Source: an uncultured Pseudomonadota bacterium
GTDB lineage: Bacteria; Pseudomonadota; Alphaproteobacteria; Rs-D84
Length of the DNA: 61,397 nucleotides
NCBI GenBank assembly: GCA_949290785.1
Contig: CASETE010000014.1
Coordinates: forward strand, 1 to 61,397
Reading direction: 5' to 3'
Within the stretch, counting starts at the first letter, position 1. Every line of letters starts with the position of its first letter. Positions 15,266-24,328 of this stretch are shown piece by piece. The translations under genes were made by a program, and so were the position numbers. A model generated the notes under the pieces. It saw only the letters and a program-made list of their open reading frames with translations, was not told the DNA's origin and did not search any database.

Positions 15266-15277
15266 AAGGCACATAAT

Positions 15278-15307
15278 AAATAAACCGTCCGAAAAGACGG
15301 TTTATTT
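15278..15307 (+). terminator. Terminator before the capsid gene
   Basis: AAATAAACCGTC (15278-15289), loop CGAAAA, GACGGTTTATTT (15296-15307). A 12-bp perfect stem. It closes the terminase transcript, so the capsid gene 160 bp downstream is expected to have its own promoter in 15310-15460; I see no clear consensus there. Confidence 0.8.
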
Positions 15308-15466
15308 ATTACAACAAAACTTTTCTTTTACAAAAACAAACATTTTTACAAAAACAAAATATTCCAATTTTTCCCAAAAACAAACACGCATGGGGTCGCG
15401 TGAAACAAAGTATAACTCCGCATTTATTCGTTTAACCAAGGATTTCATATACAAAAGGAGTTTACT

Positions 15467-16456
15467 ATGGCAGGGAATCCGAACTTTGGAAACTTGTATT
15501 CTACAAGTACCGACAATTATCTGCCGAAACTGAAAGACAACTATACGTCCATGTCGCGTTTGTTGGATTTCTTGAAAAAGGCAGGCAACATCAGAACCGA
15601 AGACGGTGGTGTTGAAATTTTGGAAAATATTGAATTTGCCGAAAACGGCGCGTACAACCGTTACGAGGGTGCGCAGGCGTGGAATTTGGAAAATAAAAAA
15701 TTCGCAACCGCCGCATCGTATGCCCGCAAAAAAATTGCGGTCACAATGGTTGTCACCGGTTCCGAAATTATGGCCAATAGTGGTAAATCGCGCAAAATTG
15801 ACCTGATTGCCAGCAAGATTAAAAACGGCGCAAAAACATTGCAAAATGGTTTGGCGCACGACGTTTATTCTGATGGTACAGACGCGTTGCAAATCGGTGG
15901 CTTGCAATATTTGGTGTCAGACACACCGAATACCGGTGTTGTTGGTGGCATTGACGCGTCGCAGGCCGACAATGCGTTTTGGCGTAATGTGTCCGACACA
16001 GTTGTTATTTCTGGGACAGACGTGGCAAATTTACCAGCCAAATTCCAAGAAATGATTGTCAAGACAACCCGTAACAATGATGCGCCAAAGGCGGTATTTA
16101 CCGACAACGCAATGTATTTGGCATACTTTGGCCAGTTGCAGGCGCAACAGCGGTTTATTGACACCACAACCGGGGATGCCGGATTCAAGGATTTGGCGAT
16201 TGCCGGTGTGCCAATCATATTTGACCAAGGTATTGAAGCCGAACCAATGCAGGGTGGTGCAGTTGCCAATCATGCGTATTTCTTGAACACCGATTATCTG
16301 TATTTGCGTCCGCACGTAAATCGTAATCCGGCCAAGAAAGACCGCGTAAATTCAATCAACCAAGACCTGTACAGCGAAGCGTGGCTGTGGGCGGGTAATA
16401 TGACCACGTCCGGTCGTGCGTTCCAAGGCGTGTTGATTGGCACAAATGGCGACTAA
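15467..16456 (+). CDS. Major capsid protein
   Basis: 329 aa. Start has an AAAGGAG ribosome binding site. The protein looks like a phage major capsid protein: a leading helix (LPKLKDNYTSMSRLLDFLKK), a beta-rich middle (ITVMVVTGSEIM-type region with YARKKIAVTMVV), a long Gly-rich surface loop (TDALQIGGLQYLVSDTPNTG) and a closing ESGI-like APKAVFTDNAMYLAYFGQLQ segment. Its own upstream terminator and strong RBS fit the need for high expression. Subfamily not determined. Confidence 0.8.
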   Translation: MAGNPNFGNLYSTSTDNYLPKLKDNYTSMSRLLDFLKKAGNIRTEDGGVEILENIEFAENGAYNRYEGAQAWNLENKKFATAASYARKKIAVTMVVTGSEIMANSGKSRKIDLIASKIKNGAKTLQNGLAHDVYSDGTDALQIGGLQYLVSDTPNTGVVGGIDASQADNAFWRNVSDTVVISGTDVANLPAKFQEMIVKTTRNNDAPKAVFTDNAMYLAYFGQLQAQQRFIDTTTGDAGFKDLAIAGVPIIFDQGIEAEPMQGGAVANHAYFLNTDYLYLRPHVNRNPAKKDRVNSINQDLYSEAWLWAGNMTTSGRAFQGVLIGTNGD

Positions 16457-16479
16457 ACTTATAACCAAAGGTGAATAAA

Positions 16480-16797
16480 ATGGCTTTTACAACAATAAAT
16501 ATGACCGAACCGGTTGCGGCCGAAGAATTGTCCGCATACGGTGCAAAGCCGGGTCAGCACGACAATTTCCCCGGCGGAATTGCGGTGTTTGGCGTGAACA
16601 CGGGTTCGTCGCCCGTTGCCGCAGGTACCGCATATATTACGCCAGCCGGCGTGTTGCAGTCAGCATCAGTCGCGGGCGCAATAACGGTTACAACGTTGGT
16701 TGCGTGTCCAGCGGGTGCCGGTCTGTATGGGGTGGCGATGGGTATTGTGCCCACATCATCCCCAAAAGCCGTGGCATATACAATTGCCGCGTCATAA
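16480..16797 (+). CDS. Capsid decoration-like protein, 105 aa
   Basis: Ala/Gly/Val/Thr-rich beta protein (PGGIAVFGVNTGSSPVAAGT, then ITPAGVLQSASVAGAITVTT) with the composition of small head decoration or DUF2190-like proteins. The ATG at 16480 follows AAAGGTG; the frame starts at 16471. Immediately after the capsid gene, as decoration genes usually are. Confidence 0.6.
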   Translation: MAFTTINMTEPVAAEELSAYGAKPGQHDNFPGGIAVFGVNTGSSPVAAGTAYITPAGVLQSASVAGAITVTTLVACPAGAGLYGVAMGIVPTSSPKAVAYTIAAS

Positions 16798-16853
16798 TCG
16801 GCAAAATGGTTTTTGGGCGTTCCATTAAAAAAAACGCCCAACAAAAAAACAAA

Positions 16854-16924
16854 CACCATAAAACAAACACTTTTGTAGGAAAAAATTACAGAGTGCTTGC
16901 TTTATGGTGATTTTTTTTATTTTA
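16854..16924 (+). terminator. Long hairpin with U-tract between head and tail genes
   Basis: An 18-bp stem with two mismatches (CACCATAAAACAAACACT against AGTGCTTGCTTTATGGTG, 16854-16871 and 16892-16909) around a 20-base loop, followed by ATTTTTTTTATTTT. It probably lowers expression of tail genes relative to the capsid genes. A smaller hairpin (16813-16841, TTGGGCGTT/AACGCCCAA, no U-tract) lies just upstream. Confidence 0.6.
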
Positions 16925-16935
16925 AGGGCAAACAG

Positions 16936-17814
16936 ATGAATTGCAAAGAAATCATAGACAATGTGTTATCACGCGAGGGGCTGTATCGTGTTATTGCAGA
17001 CCCGTTTGCGACCACGGATTTAATCGTGCAGGAAAACATTCGAATATTAAACCAATTGGTCAAAGCGTTGGTGTTAAAAAATTCGTTGTCTGACCTGTTG
17101 CGCGAATGCAAATTTAGCACGTTTCAAGAATTTTCCGCAGGCACGGAATTGGCGGCAGGCGCAGTTATTTATTCAGGCCCATACCGTTATCGTTGTGTAA
17201 ATGCAGCAATACCACAAATTGACCCGGCGACATTGGGATTACAACCCGGTGAATCAGGCGAAGGTGCAGATGATGTTCAATGGCAATGTTTGGGCGATTG
17301 GAACCAATATCCGTTTGCAGATTTGGCGGACGACATCGCGTCCATAGATACGGCAACGATGATGAATCTGGATCAGCGTGTGGAAATGACCGCCCTGAAT
17401 ATGCACCAATGGGCGAAATTAAAAGCATCCGCAGTTGCGGTTGGGACGACAGGCCTGTATACCGTGCGCAACAAGTCAATATATATATTTCCGGGGTTGG
17501 CACCAAATACGCCAATAATTTTTCTGTATTACACATCTAAACCGATTGTTGGTATAAATGGCAATATTAAATCCGAATTTACCGCATCGGATGATGATAC
17601 AGAAATCCCAGCCCAGATTTTAATATTGGGCACCGCGTACAGATATTTGAAAGACAAAGATATTGGCAATTGGGGACAAATAGAGACCGAATATAATACC
17701 GCGTTATCGGCATATGAAGCGCGTGGCACCGCGCCGCAACAAATTGATATTGCAGGTGGCGTAACAGTCAATGCCAGTAATTATTCCGATGGCAGTTGGA
17801 ACGTGGGGGCATAA
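16936..17814 (+). CDS. Head-tail connector / tail accessory factor (P22 gp4-like)
   Basis: 292 aa. The frame opens at 16897, but the ATG at 16936 follows AAGGG. The C-terminal region with ILGTAYRYLKDKDIGNWGQI and a final helix ETEYNTALSAYEARG is the pattern seen in gp4-like connectors of podoviruses, which attach to the portal ring. The N-terminal helices (EIIDNVLSREG, QENIRILNQLVKALV) agree. Next to the gp10-like gene, as in P22. Confidence 0.65.
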   Translation: MNCKEIIDNVLSREGLYRVIADPFATTDLIVQENIRILNQLVKALVLKNSLSDLLRECKFSTFQEFSAGTELAAGAVIYSGPYRYRCVNAAIPQIDPATLGLQPGESGEGADDVQWQCLGDWNQYPFADLADDIASIDTATMMNLDQRVEMTALNMHQWAKLKASAVAVGTTGLYTVRNKSIYIFPGLAPNTPIIFLYYTSKPIVGINGNIKSEFTASDDDTEIPAQILILGTAYRYLKDKDIGNWGQIETEYNTALSAYEARGTAPQQIDIAGGVTVNASNYSDGSWNVGA

Positions 17815-19418
17815 TGTCAGACAGAATAACAATTCCACTTTACCAAACCGGTTGGTCGTCCGAAGCCCCATTGCTGGACAAGGGCGCAGGGCATTTATTG
17901 GCGTGTAAGAATTACATTATACGCCAAAATCTGGTGGAATCACGACAGGGACATTTTTTACGCGCATCGCATACCAGTCCGGTGCAAACACTGATACCGA
18001 TTGAAGAATATAACATACTGATTGCGTGCGCAGGCGACAGCATATATGTGTATCAGTCAGATGATGCCGGTGATTGGACGCTGATTAAAACGCAAAGCGG
18101 TTTTAGTACGGCAAATTGGCGATGGGTGTATGTGAATCACACAATCATTCTGGTCAATGGCCAAGACAAAGCCCAGATGATAACCGTGACGGACGCAGGC
18201 GAACCATCGCAAACGGTAAATATTGCCGATTGGGCGGTAACAGGTACCAATTCCATCATATTTGCGTGGATTTCGGTATTAAATGCACAGGTTGTGGCCG
18301 GATTTGGTAATGATTTAACAGCGTGGTATTTGGAACCGGGATATATCCAAGGCGAATTGAGTGAATTTAATTTGGGTGCATCGTCTGGTACGCCAAAAAA
18401 AGGTGGCAACATTATTGGTGGATTTAACATCAATCGTGATGCCGGCACATCGTTAAATGCGTATATTGGTTTTTTAACCGATAATGGTGAAGCGGTTGTT
18501 TATACTGGCAACGATTTGGGCGATGCAACGACATTGCAATACAACGGTACATATCAAACCGGATACCCGTTGGGTTGGACGCCATTTATAAACTGGTCAG
18601 GTGATTTAATCATAATGACCAACAAAGGATTTATTTCCGCGCATAGTATATTTGCAAACGGTGAAAACCAATCAGCACAGTATATATTTTCGCAACGCAT
18701 AAATACGTGGTTGTTGGAACAATATGCAAAGTTTGGCAATCAGTCCGGATTTTATGGTATTGTTGTGCCAACAGAAGATATTGTGTTGTTCAATATTCCG
18801 CAAGGCAGTGGCACATTTGTTCAAGTGTGTATGAATATCACCAGTGGTAAATGGTCGTTATGGACGGGAATTGACGCGTACGCAATGTGCGTGTTTGGCG
18901 GTAAATTATTGTTTGGCAAGGCAGACGGAGTATATGAATATGGCACGTCCAGTACGGACACATCGTTTGTTGCACTGGAATTATGGACATCGTATAACAA
19001 CTGTGGTTCGGATTTATTAAAACGATTAAACATGTTGCAATTGCGACATTCATCATCAGACAAAATCAATTTGTCATTTGCCGTGTATAAAGATTTTGAA
19101 AACCAATCATATTACAACTGGGTTGATACATCGGGCGTGATTGATTCCATTGGCAGTACGGGGTTCATTTGGTCAGATTACGAATTGCCAAATGATCCAA
19201 CGCCTGGCACAGCATATTGGTCAAACGGTTCGCCCGACGAAGAGGACACTGCATATTGGGCGGGTGGATATGGTGATATGACTGCCAGTGCAGAAGTGTT
19301 TTCAACGTCCGGACTGGGGCATAATTTCAGTGTAAAAATCACAGCGAATGTTCAGGGTATTAAACATCAGGTTGTGGATTTAATGTTGTTATTCAACACC
19401 AGCAAAACAGCGATATAA
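17814..19418 (+). CDS. Tail hub / DNA-stabilisation protein (P22 gp10-like)
   Basis: 534 aa; the ATG at 17814 overlaps the preceding stop. Repeated beta-propeller-like blocks (NILIACAGDSIYVYQ, WRWVYVNHTIILVNGQDKAQ, LIIMTNKGFISAHSI, MCVFGGKLLFGKADGVYEYG) match the gp10 family that seals the portal channel after packaging and carries the tail needle. The N-terminal LLDKGAGHLLACKNYIIRQN also fits. No needle (gp26) gene is obvious nearby. Confidence 0.7.
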   Translation: MSDRITIPLYQTGWSSEAPLLDKGAGHLLACKNYIIRQNLVESRQGHFLRASHTSPVQTLIPIEEYNILIACAGDSIYVYQSDDAGDWTLIKTQSGFSTANWRWVYVNHTIILVNGQDKAQMITVTDAGEPSQTVNIADWAVTGTNSIIFAWISVLNAQVVAGFGNDLTAWYLEPGYIQGELSEFNLGASSGTPKKGGNIIGGFNINRDAGTSLNAYIGFLTDNGEAVVYTGNDLGDATTLQYNGTYQTGYPLGWTPFINWSGDLIIMTNKGFISAHSIFANGENQSAQYIFSQRINTWLLEQYAKFGNQSGFYGIVVPTEDIVLFNIPQGSGTFVQVCMNITSGKWSLWTGIDAYAMCVFGGKLLFGKADGVYEYGTSSTDTSFVALELWTSYNNCGSDLLKRLNMLQLRHSSSDKINLSFAVYKDFENQSYYNWVDTSGVIDSIGSTGFIWSDYELPNDPTPGTAYWSNGSPDEEDTAYWAGGYGDMTASAEVFSTSGLGHNFSVKITANVQGIKHQVVDLMLLFNTSKTAI

Positions 19419-19431
19419 ACAGGGGGAAAAT

Positions 19432-19926
19432 ATGGGCGCAATTACATTGCCATATTCAATGGAACAAGACCGAATAAATCAGGTAAAGGCAAATTCAGTA
19501 CATATTGATGATAATTTTAACACGTTATTGAATGCGGTAAATGGCAAATTGGACGCAGACGGTTCAACCCCCGCCACGAACAATTTACCGATGAACGGAT
19601 ACAAGGTTGTGAATTTGGGTACACCAACATCGTCGGGCGATGCGGCAACCAAGGGATATGTAGATAGCGCAATCACCGCCGCCAAAGTTGCGGCGACAAC
19701 ATCGCGTATGGGACAGGTTATTATCGGTGACAATATATCAGTGGACGCCAGCGGAAAAATAAGTGTTGCAACCGCCAGCAATGCAGGCGACACAGGCGTG
19801 GTACAACTGGGTAAAACGGACACAATTGCAAACGCATCACAGGCATTGGTGCGCAAGACGGTTATAACAAACAGTGTACCAAGTAGCGGCGAAGATGGCG
19901 TGATTTATTTTGTATATGCAGCATAG
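19432..19926 (+). CDS. Tail fibre-like protein, 164 aa
   Basis: Contains LPMNGYKVVNLGTPTSSGDA followed by ATKGYVDSA, the repeat common in phage fibres, where it precedes a triple-helical shaft. The N-terminal part (EQDRINQVKANSVHIDDNFN) may be the attachment to the tail. RBS AGGGGG. Ends with the SGEDGVIYFVYAA segment. Confidence 0.65.
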   Translation: MGAITLPYSMEQDRINQVKANSVHIDDNFNTLLNAVNGKLDADGSTPATNNLPMNGYKVVNLGTPTSSGDAATKGYVDSAITAAKVAATTSRMGQVIIGDNISVDASGKISVATASNAGDTGVVQLGKTDTIANASQALVRKTVITNSVPSSGEDGVIYFVYAA

Positions 19927-19935
19927 GAGGAAATG

Positions 19936-20646
19936 ATGGGGGTGTTTGCAAAGATAGTATCGGCAGTTAAAGAAATAGATCAAATTAAGACACAAGTAGA
20001 AAATAATCAAAAGAATATTGTGTCGGTATGGACATTTGTTGATGGAGTTAGAAAATATCTGTGGGGCGATAAATCAAATTTAATATTTTCATCAACAAAG
20101 CCGGGTGCATATTCTTGGACTGTGTCAAGCGGATATGATGGCGCAAAGGTTATTATCAAATATTCTGGCGGTGGCGGTGGTATATTTAACGGCCTTGTCC
20201 CATCTGGATATACATATGGCCGCGCAGGCAACGCAGAATTAAAAGAATATACTGTGGTTGTACATACAGGTGATGTCATATCTGGCACGGTTGGTTCTGC
20301 TGGGTTGAGTAAAAAAGAACCAAATGTATCAAACGGTGGCACAGGTTATAACAATGGTGCAAGTGGAACACAATTTACCAGTATAGGGGGGACATGGAAC
20401 CGCGGCGGCGGTGGTGGCGGTTCAACATCGTTACTTATAAACGATGATTTAATAGGCGAGGCATCTGCCGGGGGTGGAATGTACGGCGGTATATCCGGCG
20501 CAACCGGCGGAAAAGGAGCAGGTCCCAACGGTGGCACACAAGGGGTGTCTGCCGGCAATGGACTGGGTGCTACAGGTGCAATTTATGACCGTTCCGCGGG
20601 TAACACAGACGCAGAAGATGGATTTGTAGAAATTTATTTTGCATAA
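19936..20646 (+). CDS. Glycine-rich tail tip / adhesin-like protein
   Basis: 236 aa. N-terminal coiled coil (KIVSAVKEIDQIKTQVENNQ), then from about residue 75 a domain full of polyglycine runs (SGGGGGIF, RGGGGGGS, ASAGGGMYGG) ending with DGFVEIYFA. This is the composition of glycine-rich tip domains of phage adhesins that contact host outer-membrane proteins. GGAGG lies five bases before the ATG at 19936. Probably a receptor-binding component. Confidence 0.6.
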   Translation: MGVFAKIVSAVKEIDQIKTQVENNQKNIVSVWTFVDGVRKYLWGDKSNLIFSSTKPGAYSWTVSSGYDGAKVIIKYSGGGGGIFNGLVPSGYTYGRAGNAELKEYTVVVHTGDVISGTVGSAGLSKKEPNVSNGGTGYNNGASGTQFTSIGGTWNRGGGGGGSTSLLINDDLIGEASAGGGMYGGISGATGGKGAGPNGGTQGVSAGNGLGATGAIYDRSAGNTDAEDGFVEIYFA

Positions 20647-20655
20647 AGGTACGCA

Positions 20656-22629
20656 ATGAAAAAAAACGAAGCAGCATATTGGCAACGGCAATTAGATTTG
20701 GCGTTCAAAAATCCGCTGTATAAAAAATGGCGGAAAACGACCAAAAGCATTATGCGCCGTTATCGCAACGAGCAATTTTCCGGCGAGCAAAATAACAAAG
20801 GCATATCGCCAGATGCGGACGATAATCGCGGATATAACCTGTTGTATCGCAATGTTTCGGTGCGCATACCGTTCATTTTGCCGTTTATTCCAAAGGTACA
20901 GGTTGACCGCACCAATCGCGATAATGATAATGTTGCACGCACAGCGTCAATGATACTGGAACGCATTGCCAACAAGATTATTGACACGGGTGCGTTCAAA
21001 AGTGCGTTGGATTCCGTAAAATTGAGTGCAGAATTGTCAAACATCGGGGTTATTTGGGTATCGTATAATCCAACAGAAACGGAAAATGGACGCATTCGTG
21101 AAGATGTTTTGTTTGAATTTGTGCCAGATTGCGATTTTATATGGCAAAAATCCAAGCGGTGGGAAGATGTGGAATGGGTCGGTCGGCGTATCAGATTGAC
21201 CGCAGACGACATGAGTCAATACGATGCGCCGTTTATGGAATACGCGTCAGATGACACCGATTATAACAGTTTAATTGATAATGACATCATAGACCAGTGC
21301 GACCGCAGTGAATCCACCGTCAGCGTGTTTGAAATCTGGGATAGGATAAGCAAGTGCGTTTATATATACGAACCGGCGGGCAACAGAATATTGGCCATAT
21401 ACGATTATCCGTATAATATTAAATTCCCATGCGCCAAACCGTTATCGTATGACACGTTTGTTGACAGTACCGTGCCGGTATCGCGCCATGCGCAATTTTT
21501 GTCCCAATACAAGGCGGTTGATGAATGCAATCGCAAAATTACCAAATTAAAGAATGATTTGCGCGTGGCCGGCGCATACGACGCATCGGTTGCCGATTTT
21601 GGCAAAATATTTGATGCGGATAATGATAATAAGTTATTGGGATTAAAGAATGTTGAAAAATATCGTAATAAAAAAATGTCCGATATGGTGTGGATGTACG
21701 ACCCCACGCCGGCGGTCAATGCACTGGTGCAATTAAAAAACGTGCGTGATGCGTATATAGAAGACATACAGCGCGGCGTTGGCACATACGATATTTTAGA
21801 GGGTGAAACAAACGCAACCGATGCATATGCGACAAACCGATTAAAAGGTTCGTTTGGCACAATGCGTCTGCAAGATGACCAGAAAGACGCGATTTATTTT
21901 GTTCAGGATACAATCCGGATTGCGTGCGACATTATATGTCAGGTATTTGAACCATTGTCCATATTATCGTATTCCACGATTGAATATTCGCCGGAAACAT
22001 TATCAAATATTATGCAGTCAATCGCACTGTTAAAAAACAGCGGTATGAAAGATGTACGGTTGTCTATATCGTTGGAAGATGTGCGGTCATATTACGATGC
22101 GGAATACAAGACAAACATTACAGATATGTGGAGTGCGGTATTTACGCAACTGACCGCCAGTGCGAATATGATACAAGAAATGCCGGAAATGGCAATTGTT
22201 TGCAAAGAAGCACTGATGTCAATGATACGCGGATACAAGGTTGGTGCGTTTGTTGAACAATCAATGGAGGCGGCGATTGACAATACCATACGTGCATATC
22301 AGGCGCGTATGAGCCAGCCACAACCGCCATCGCCGGATATGTTAAAGGCGCAAAACGAACAGGCGAAATTGCAACTGGAACGCGAAAAATTACAGATAGA
22401 CGCACAAAAAACAAACGCGGAATTACAGCGTCAGGCAATGGACGATAACGCCCGTGCCGAATTGGAAAACAAACGGATTCAGGCAGAAACGGCAAAGATT
22501 ATCAGCGACCGTGAAATAAATGAAGCCGAATTACGTTTGAAAGAAAAAGAACTGGACGCGGAAATAGAACTGGCCGTGTATCAGGCATTAAATCCGGACG
22601 CAAAGGTAGATACAAATTTAGCAGCATAA
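20656..22629 (+). CDS. Portal protein (P22-like)
   Basis: 657 aa. N-terminal WQRQLDLAFKNPLYKKWRKT, the NYLLYRNVSVRIPFILPFIP-like membrane-proximal region, EFVPDCDFIWQKSKRWEDVE and the wing/stem domains resemble podoviral portals of the P22 type. The C-terminal 110 residues are a long Gln/Glu/Lys-rich coiled coil (barrel). Twelve copies would form the DNA channel of the capsid vertex. It lies 6.4 kb downstream of the terminase and after the tail genes, not next to the terminase. Confidence 0.8.
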   Translation: MKKNEAAYWQRQLDLAFKNPLYKKWRKTTKSIMRRYRNEQFSGEQNNKGISPDADDNRGYNLLYRNVSVRIPFILPFIPKVQVDRTNRDNDNVARTASMILERIANKIIDTGAFKSALDSVKLSAELSNIGVIWVSYNPTETENGRIREDVLFEFVPDCDFIWQKSKRWEDVEWVGRRIRLTADDMSQYDAPFMEYASDDTDYNSLIDNDIIDQCDRSESTVSVFEIWDRISKCVYIYEPAGNRILAIYDYPYNIKFPCAKPLSYDTFVDSTVPVSRHAQFLSQYKAVDECNRKITKLKNDLRVAGAYDASVADFGKIFDADNDNKLLGLKNVEKYRNKKMSDMVWMYDPTPAVNALVQLKNVRDAYIEDIQRGVGTYDILEGETNATDAYATNRLKGSFGTMRLQDDQKDAIYFVQDTIRIACDIICQVFEPLSILSYSTIEYSPETLSNIMQSIALLKNSGMKDVRLSISLEDVRSYYDAEYKTNITDMWSAVFTQLTASANMIQEMPEMAIVCKEALMSMIRGYKVGAFVEQSMEAAIDNTIRAYQARMSQPQPPSPDMLKAQNEQAKLQLEREKLQIDAQKTNAELQRQAMDDNARAELENKRIQAETAKIISDREINEAELRLKEKELDAEIELAVYQALNPDAKVDTNLAA

Positions 22630-22639
22630 GGGGTATAAT

Positions 22640-23314
22640 ATGGGGGACAAACCATCAACACCAACATACGACACAAATCGTGCATACGGCGAACAAAACC
22701 GCATAAATCAGGCGGCAGGCAATCAGTTATATGCCAACGTAAATAGCCCCACGGGCGGATATACGACGACCGTCGATCCAAATACGGGACAAATTACCAT
22801 AAATAAAAATTTAAGTGATAATAGCAACGTGGCATTGGGGGCCCAATATGCGGCGTTAAGCAATTATTCCGGCGACCCGACCGAGGCAGCAAACGCATAT
22901 TACAATGCGCAGATGGAATATTTGCAGCCACAGTTTGACCGACAAGTGCAGCGTGCAGAATCGTCATTGACCAATCGTGGTATCCCGTTGGGCTCAAAGG
23001 CGTGGAACGACGCGATGGACGCGGTTTATGATAACCAGAACCAACAAATGGGGGCGTTGTCGTCAAATGCGTTGTTGGCAGGACAACAGTACCAGCAAAA
23101 CATATTAAATCAAGCCGCCACGGCCGGCGGTCAGGTAATTGACCCGACGATGGTATCGGGGCAGGCCGGCGCAGGATTGGAAAACATTTACGACAAAGTG
23201 TTTGCAAATGATGTTGAGAAATATAAAGCCAACATGGCGGATTATAATAATAAAATGGGCTGGGTAAATTTAGGCGGCAAATTGTTGGGTACCGCGACAG
23301 GCGCATTAGTATAA
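22640..23314 (+). CDS. Ejection/internal virion-type protein, 224 aa
   Basis: Contains MEYLQPQFDRQVQRAESSLT followed by NRGIPLGSKAWNDAMDAVYD, a segment that recurs in podovirus proteins directly after the portal. Ends in a hydrophobic glycine-rich stretch (NLGGKLLGTATGALV). Likely a virion protein involved in DNA ejection. RBS AAGGGG. Confidence 0.55.
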   Translation: MGDKPSTPTYDTNRAYGEQNRINQAAGNQLYANVNSPTGGYTTTVDPNTGQITINKNLSDNSNVALGAQYAALSNYSGDPTEAANAYYNAQMEYLQPQFDRQVQRAESSLTNRGIPLGSKAWNDAMDAVYDNQNQQMGALSSNALLAGQQYQQNILNQAATAGGQVIDPTMVSGQAGAGLENIYDKVFANDVEKYKANMADYNNKMGWVNLGGKLLGTATGALV

Positions 23315-23325
23315 AGGGGGAACAA

Positions 23326-24315
23326 ATGGCAACGACAAATCCACAGGCACAAATTCAGGCGGCGTTGATGCCGCCAGCATTACCACAAACATTGGAACCA
23401 GTCACAACCAAAAAAAGACAGGTGCAATATACACAGTATGACCCACAGAGTGTCGCCGCGTATAACGAAGCGATGGGCAAGGTTGCACCACGCGCAAGCA
23501 CGGCCGAATTATTGGCAAATGCACTGGCGGACATAGATGATGCACCAAGTTACGAGGGCGCATACGACACGCAGGTGTCAAACCCGTTGGTGTCAGGGAT
23601 AACAAACGCATTACAAGGATTTGGTGGTATGTACGGTGCGCGCAAACAGCAGGAACGCGAATATTTGACAGATATGTTGAACGCCGACCGCGAACGCGCA
23701 CGTATTCAAATGGAAATGGGCAAGAAAAACATTACCGAAGCCGAAGAAAACGGTGTGATGAAGGTGAATAAAAGCGGGAACGATGCAGGTGGAAATACAG
23801 GAATAATGGGTTTTTTAAACACACCAATGCCGATGAAGGTGAGTGAATTAAATGAGAAAGCGGGGCGTTGGGATACAAATAAATATAATCCATCAGATCC
23901 AGAGCAAGGTTTTTGGGCTAGTATGGGGGCAAGAATGTTGCCAGGGCGTGATTATGGAGTGTCGTTATCGCGTGGTGAAGAAGATGCCAAAAACTTCCAA
24001 TTATTTGAAACGCAAGCCATGCAGGGAATGTTTGATGTATTGAAAGCGCTGCGCCCTGCTACTGATACAGATGTCATGGTTGCAATGCGTACTGCCGGGG
24101 CGGATCCGTTATTAGACAAGGAGGTTCGTGATCAGCGATTGACACGTGTGCTAAATAATGAATTGACAAAAATCGGATTGCCGAAAGTTTCCAATTTAGC
24201 GGGTTGGGATCGTCTTGTAGAAGATTTATATGCCCCGGGAGGGTGGCAACGAATTACGGGACAAATTCAAACAAATCCAACAAACCGAATTGATGACCCG
24301 ATTGGAATTTTATAA
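23326..24315 (+). CDS. Virion-associated protein, ejection module, 329 aa
   Basis: Pro/Ala/Gln-rich start, then a helix-rich region (ADRERARIQMEMGKKNITEA) and a C-terminal domain (LYAPGGWQRITGQIQTNPTN). Between two ejection-module candidates and with typical RBS (AGGGGG). No catalytic motif is visible. Base composition in the last third has more A/T than the first two thirds. Confidence 0.5.
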   Translation: MATTNPQAQIQAALMPPALPQTLEPVTTKKRQVQYTQYDPQSVAAYNEAMGKVAPRASTAELLANALADIDDAPSYEGAYDTQVSNPLVSGITNALQGFGGMYGARKQQEREYLTDMLNADRERARIQMEMGKKNITEAEENGVMKVNKSGNDAGGNTGIMGFLNTPMPMKVSELNEKAGRWDTNKYNPSDPEQGFWASMGARMLPGRDYGVSLSRGEEDAKNFQLFETQAMQGMFDVLKALRPATDTDVMVAMRTAGADPLLDKEVRDQRLTRVLNNELTKIGLPKVSNLAGWDRLVEDLYAPGGWQRITGQIQTNPTNRIDDPIGIL

Positions 24316-24328
24316 TAAGAGCAAAAAA

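Noticed and set aside
16813..16841. Hairpin after the decoration gene as a terminator
   Set aside because: A good 9-bp stem but followed by CAAAAAAAC, without a U-tract in either direction.
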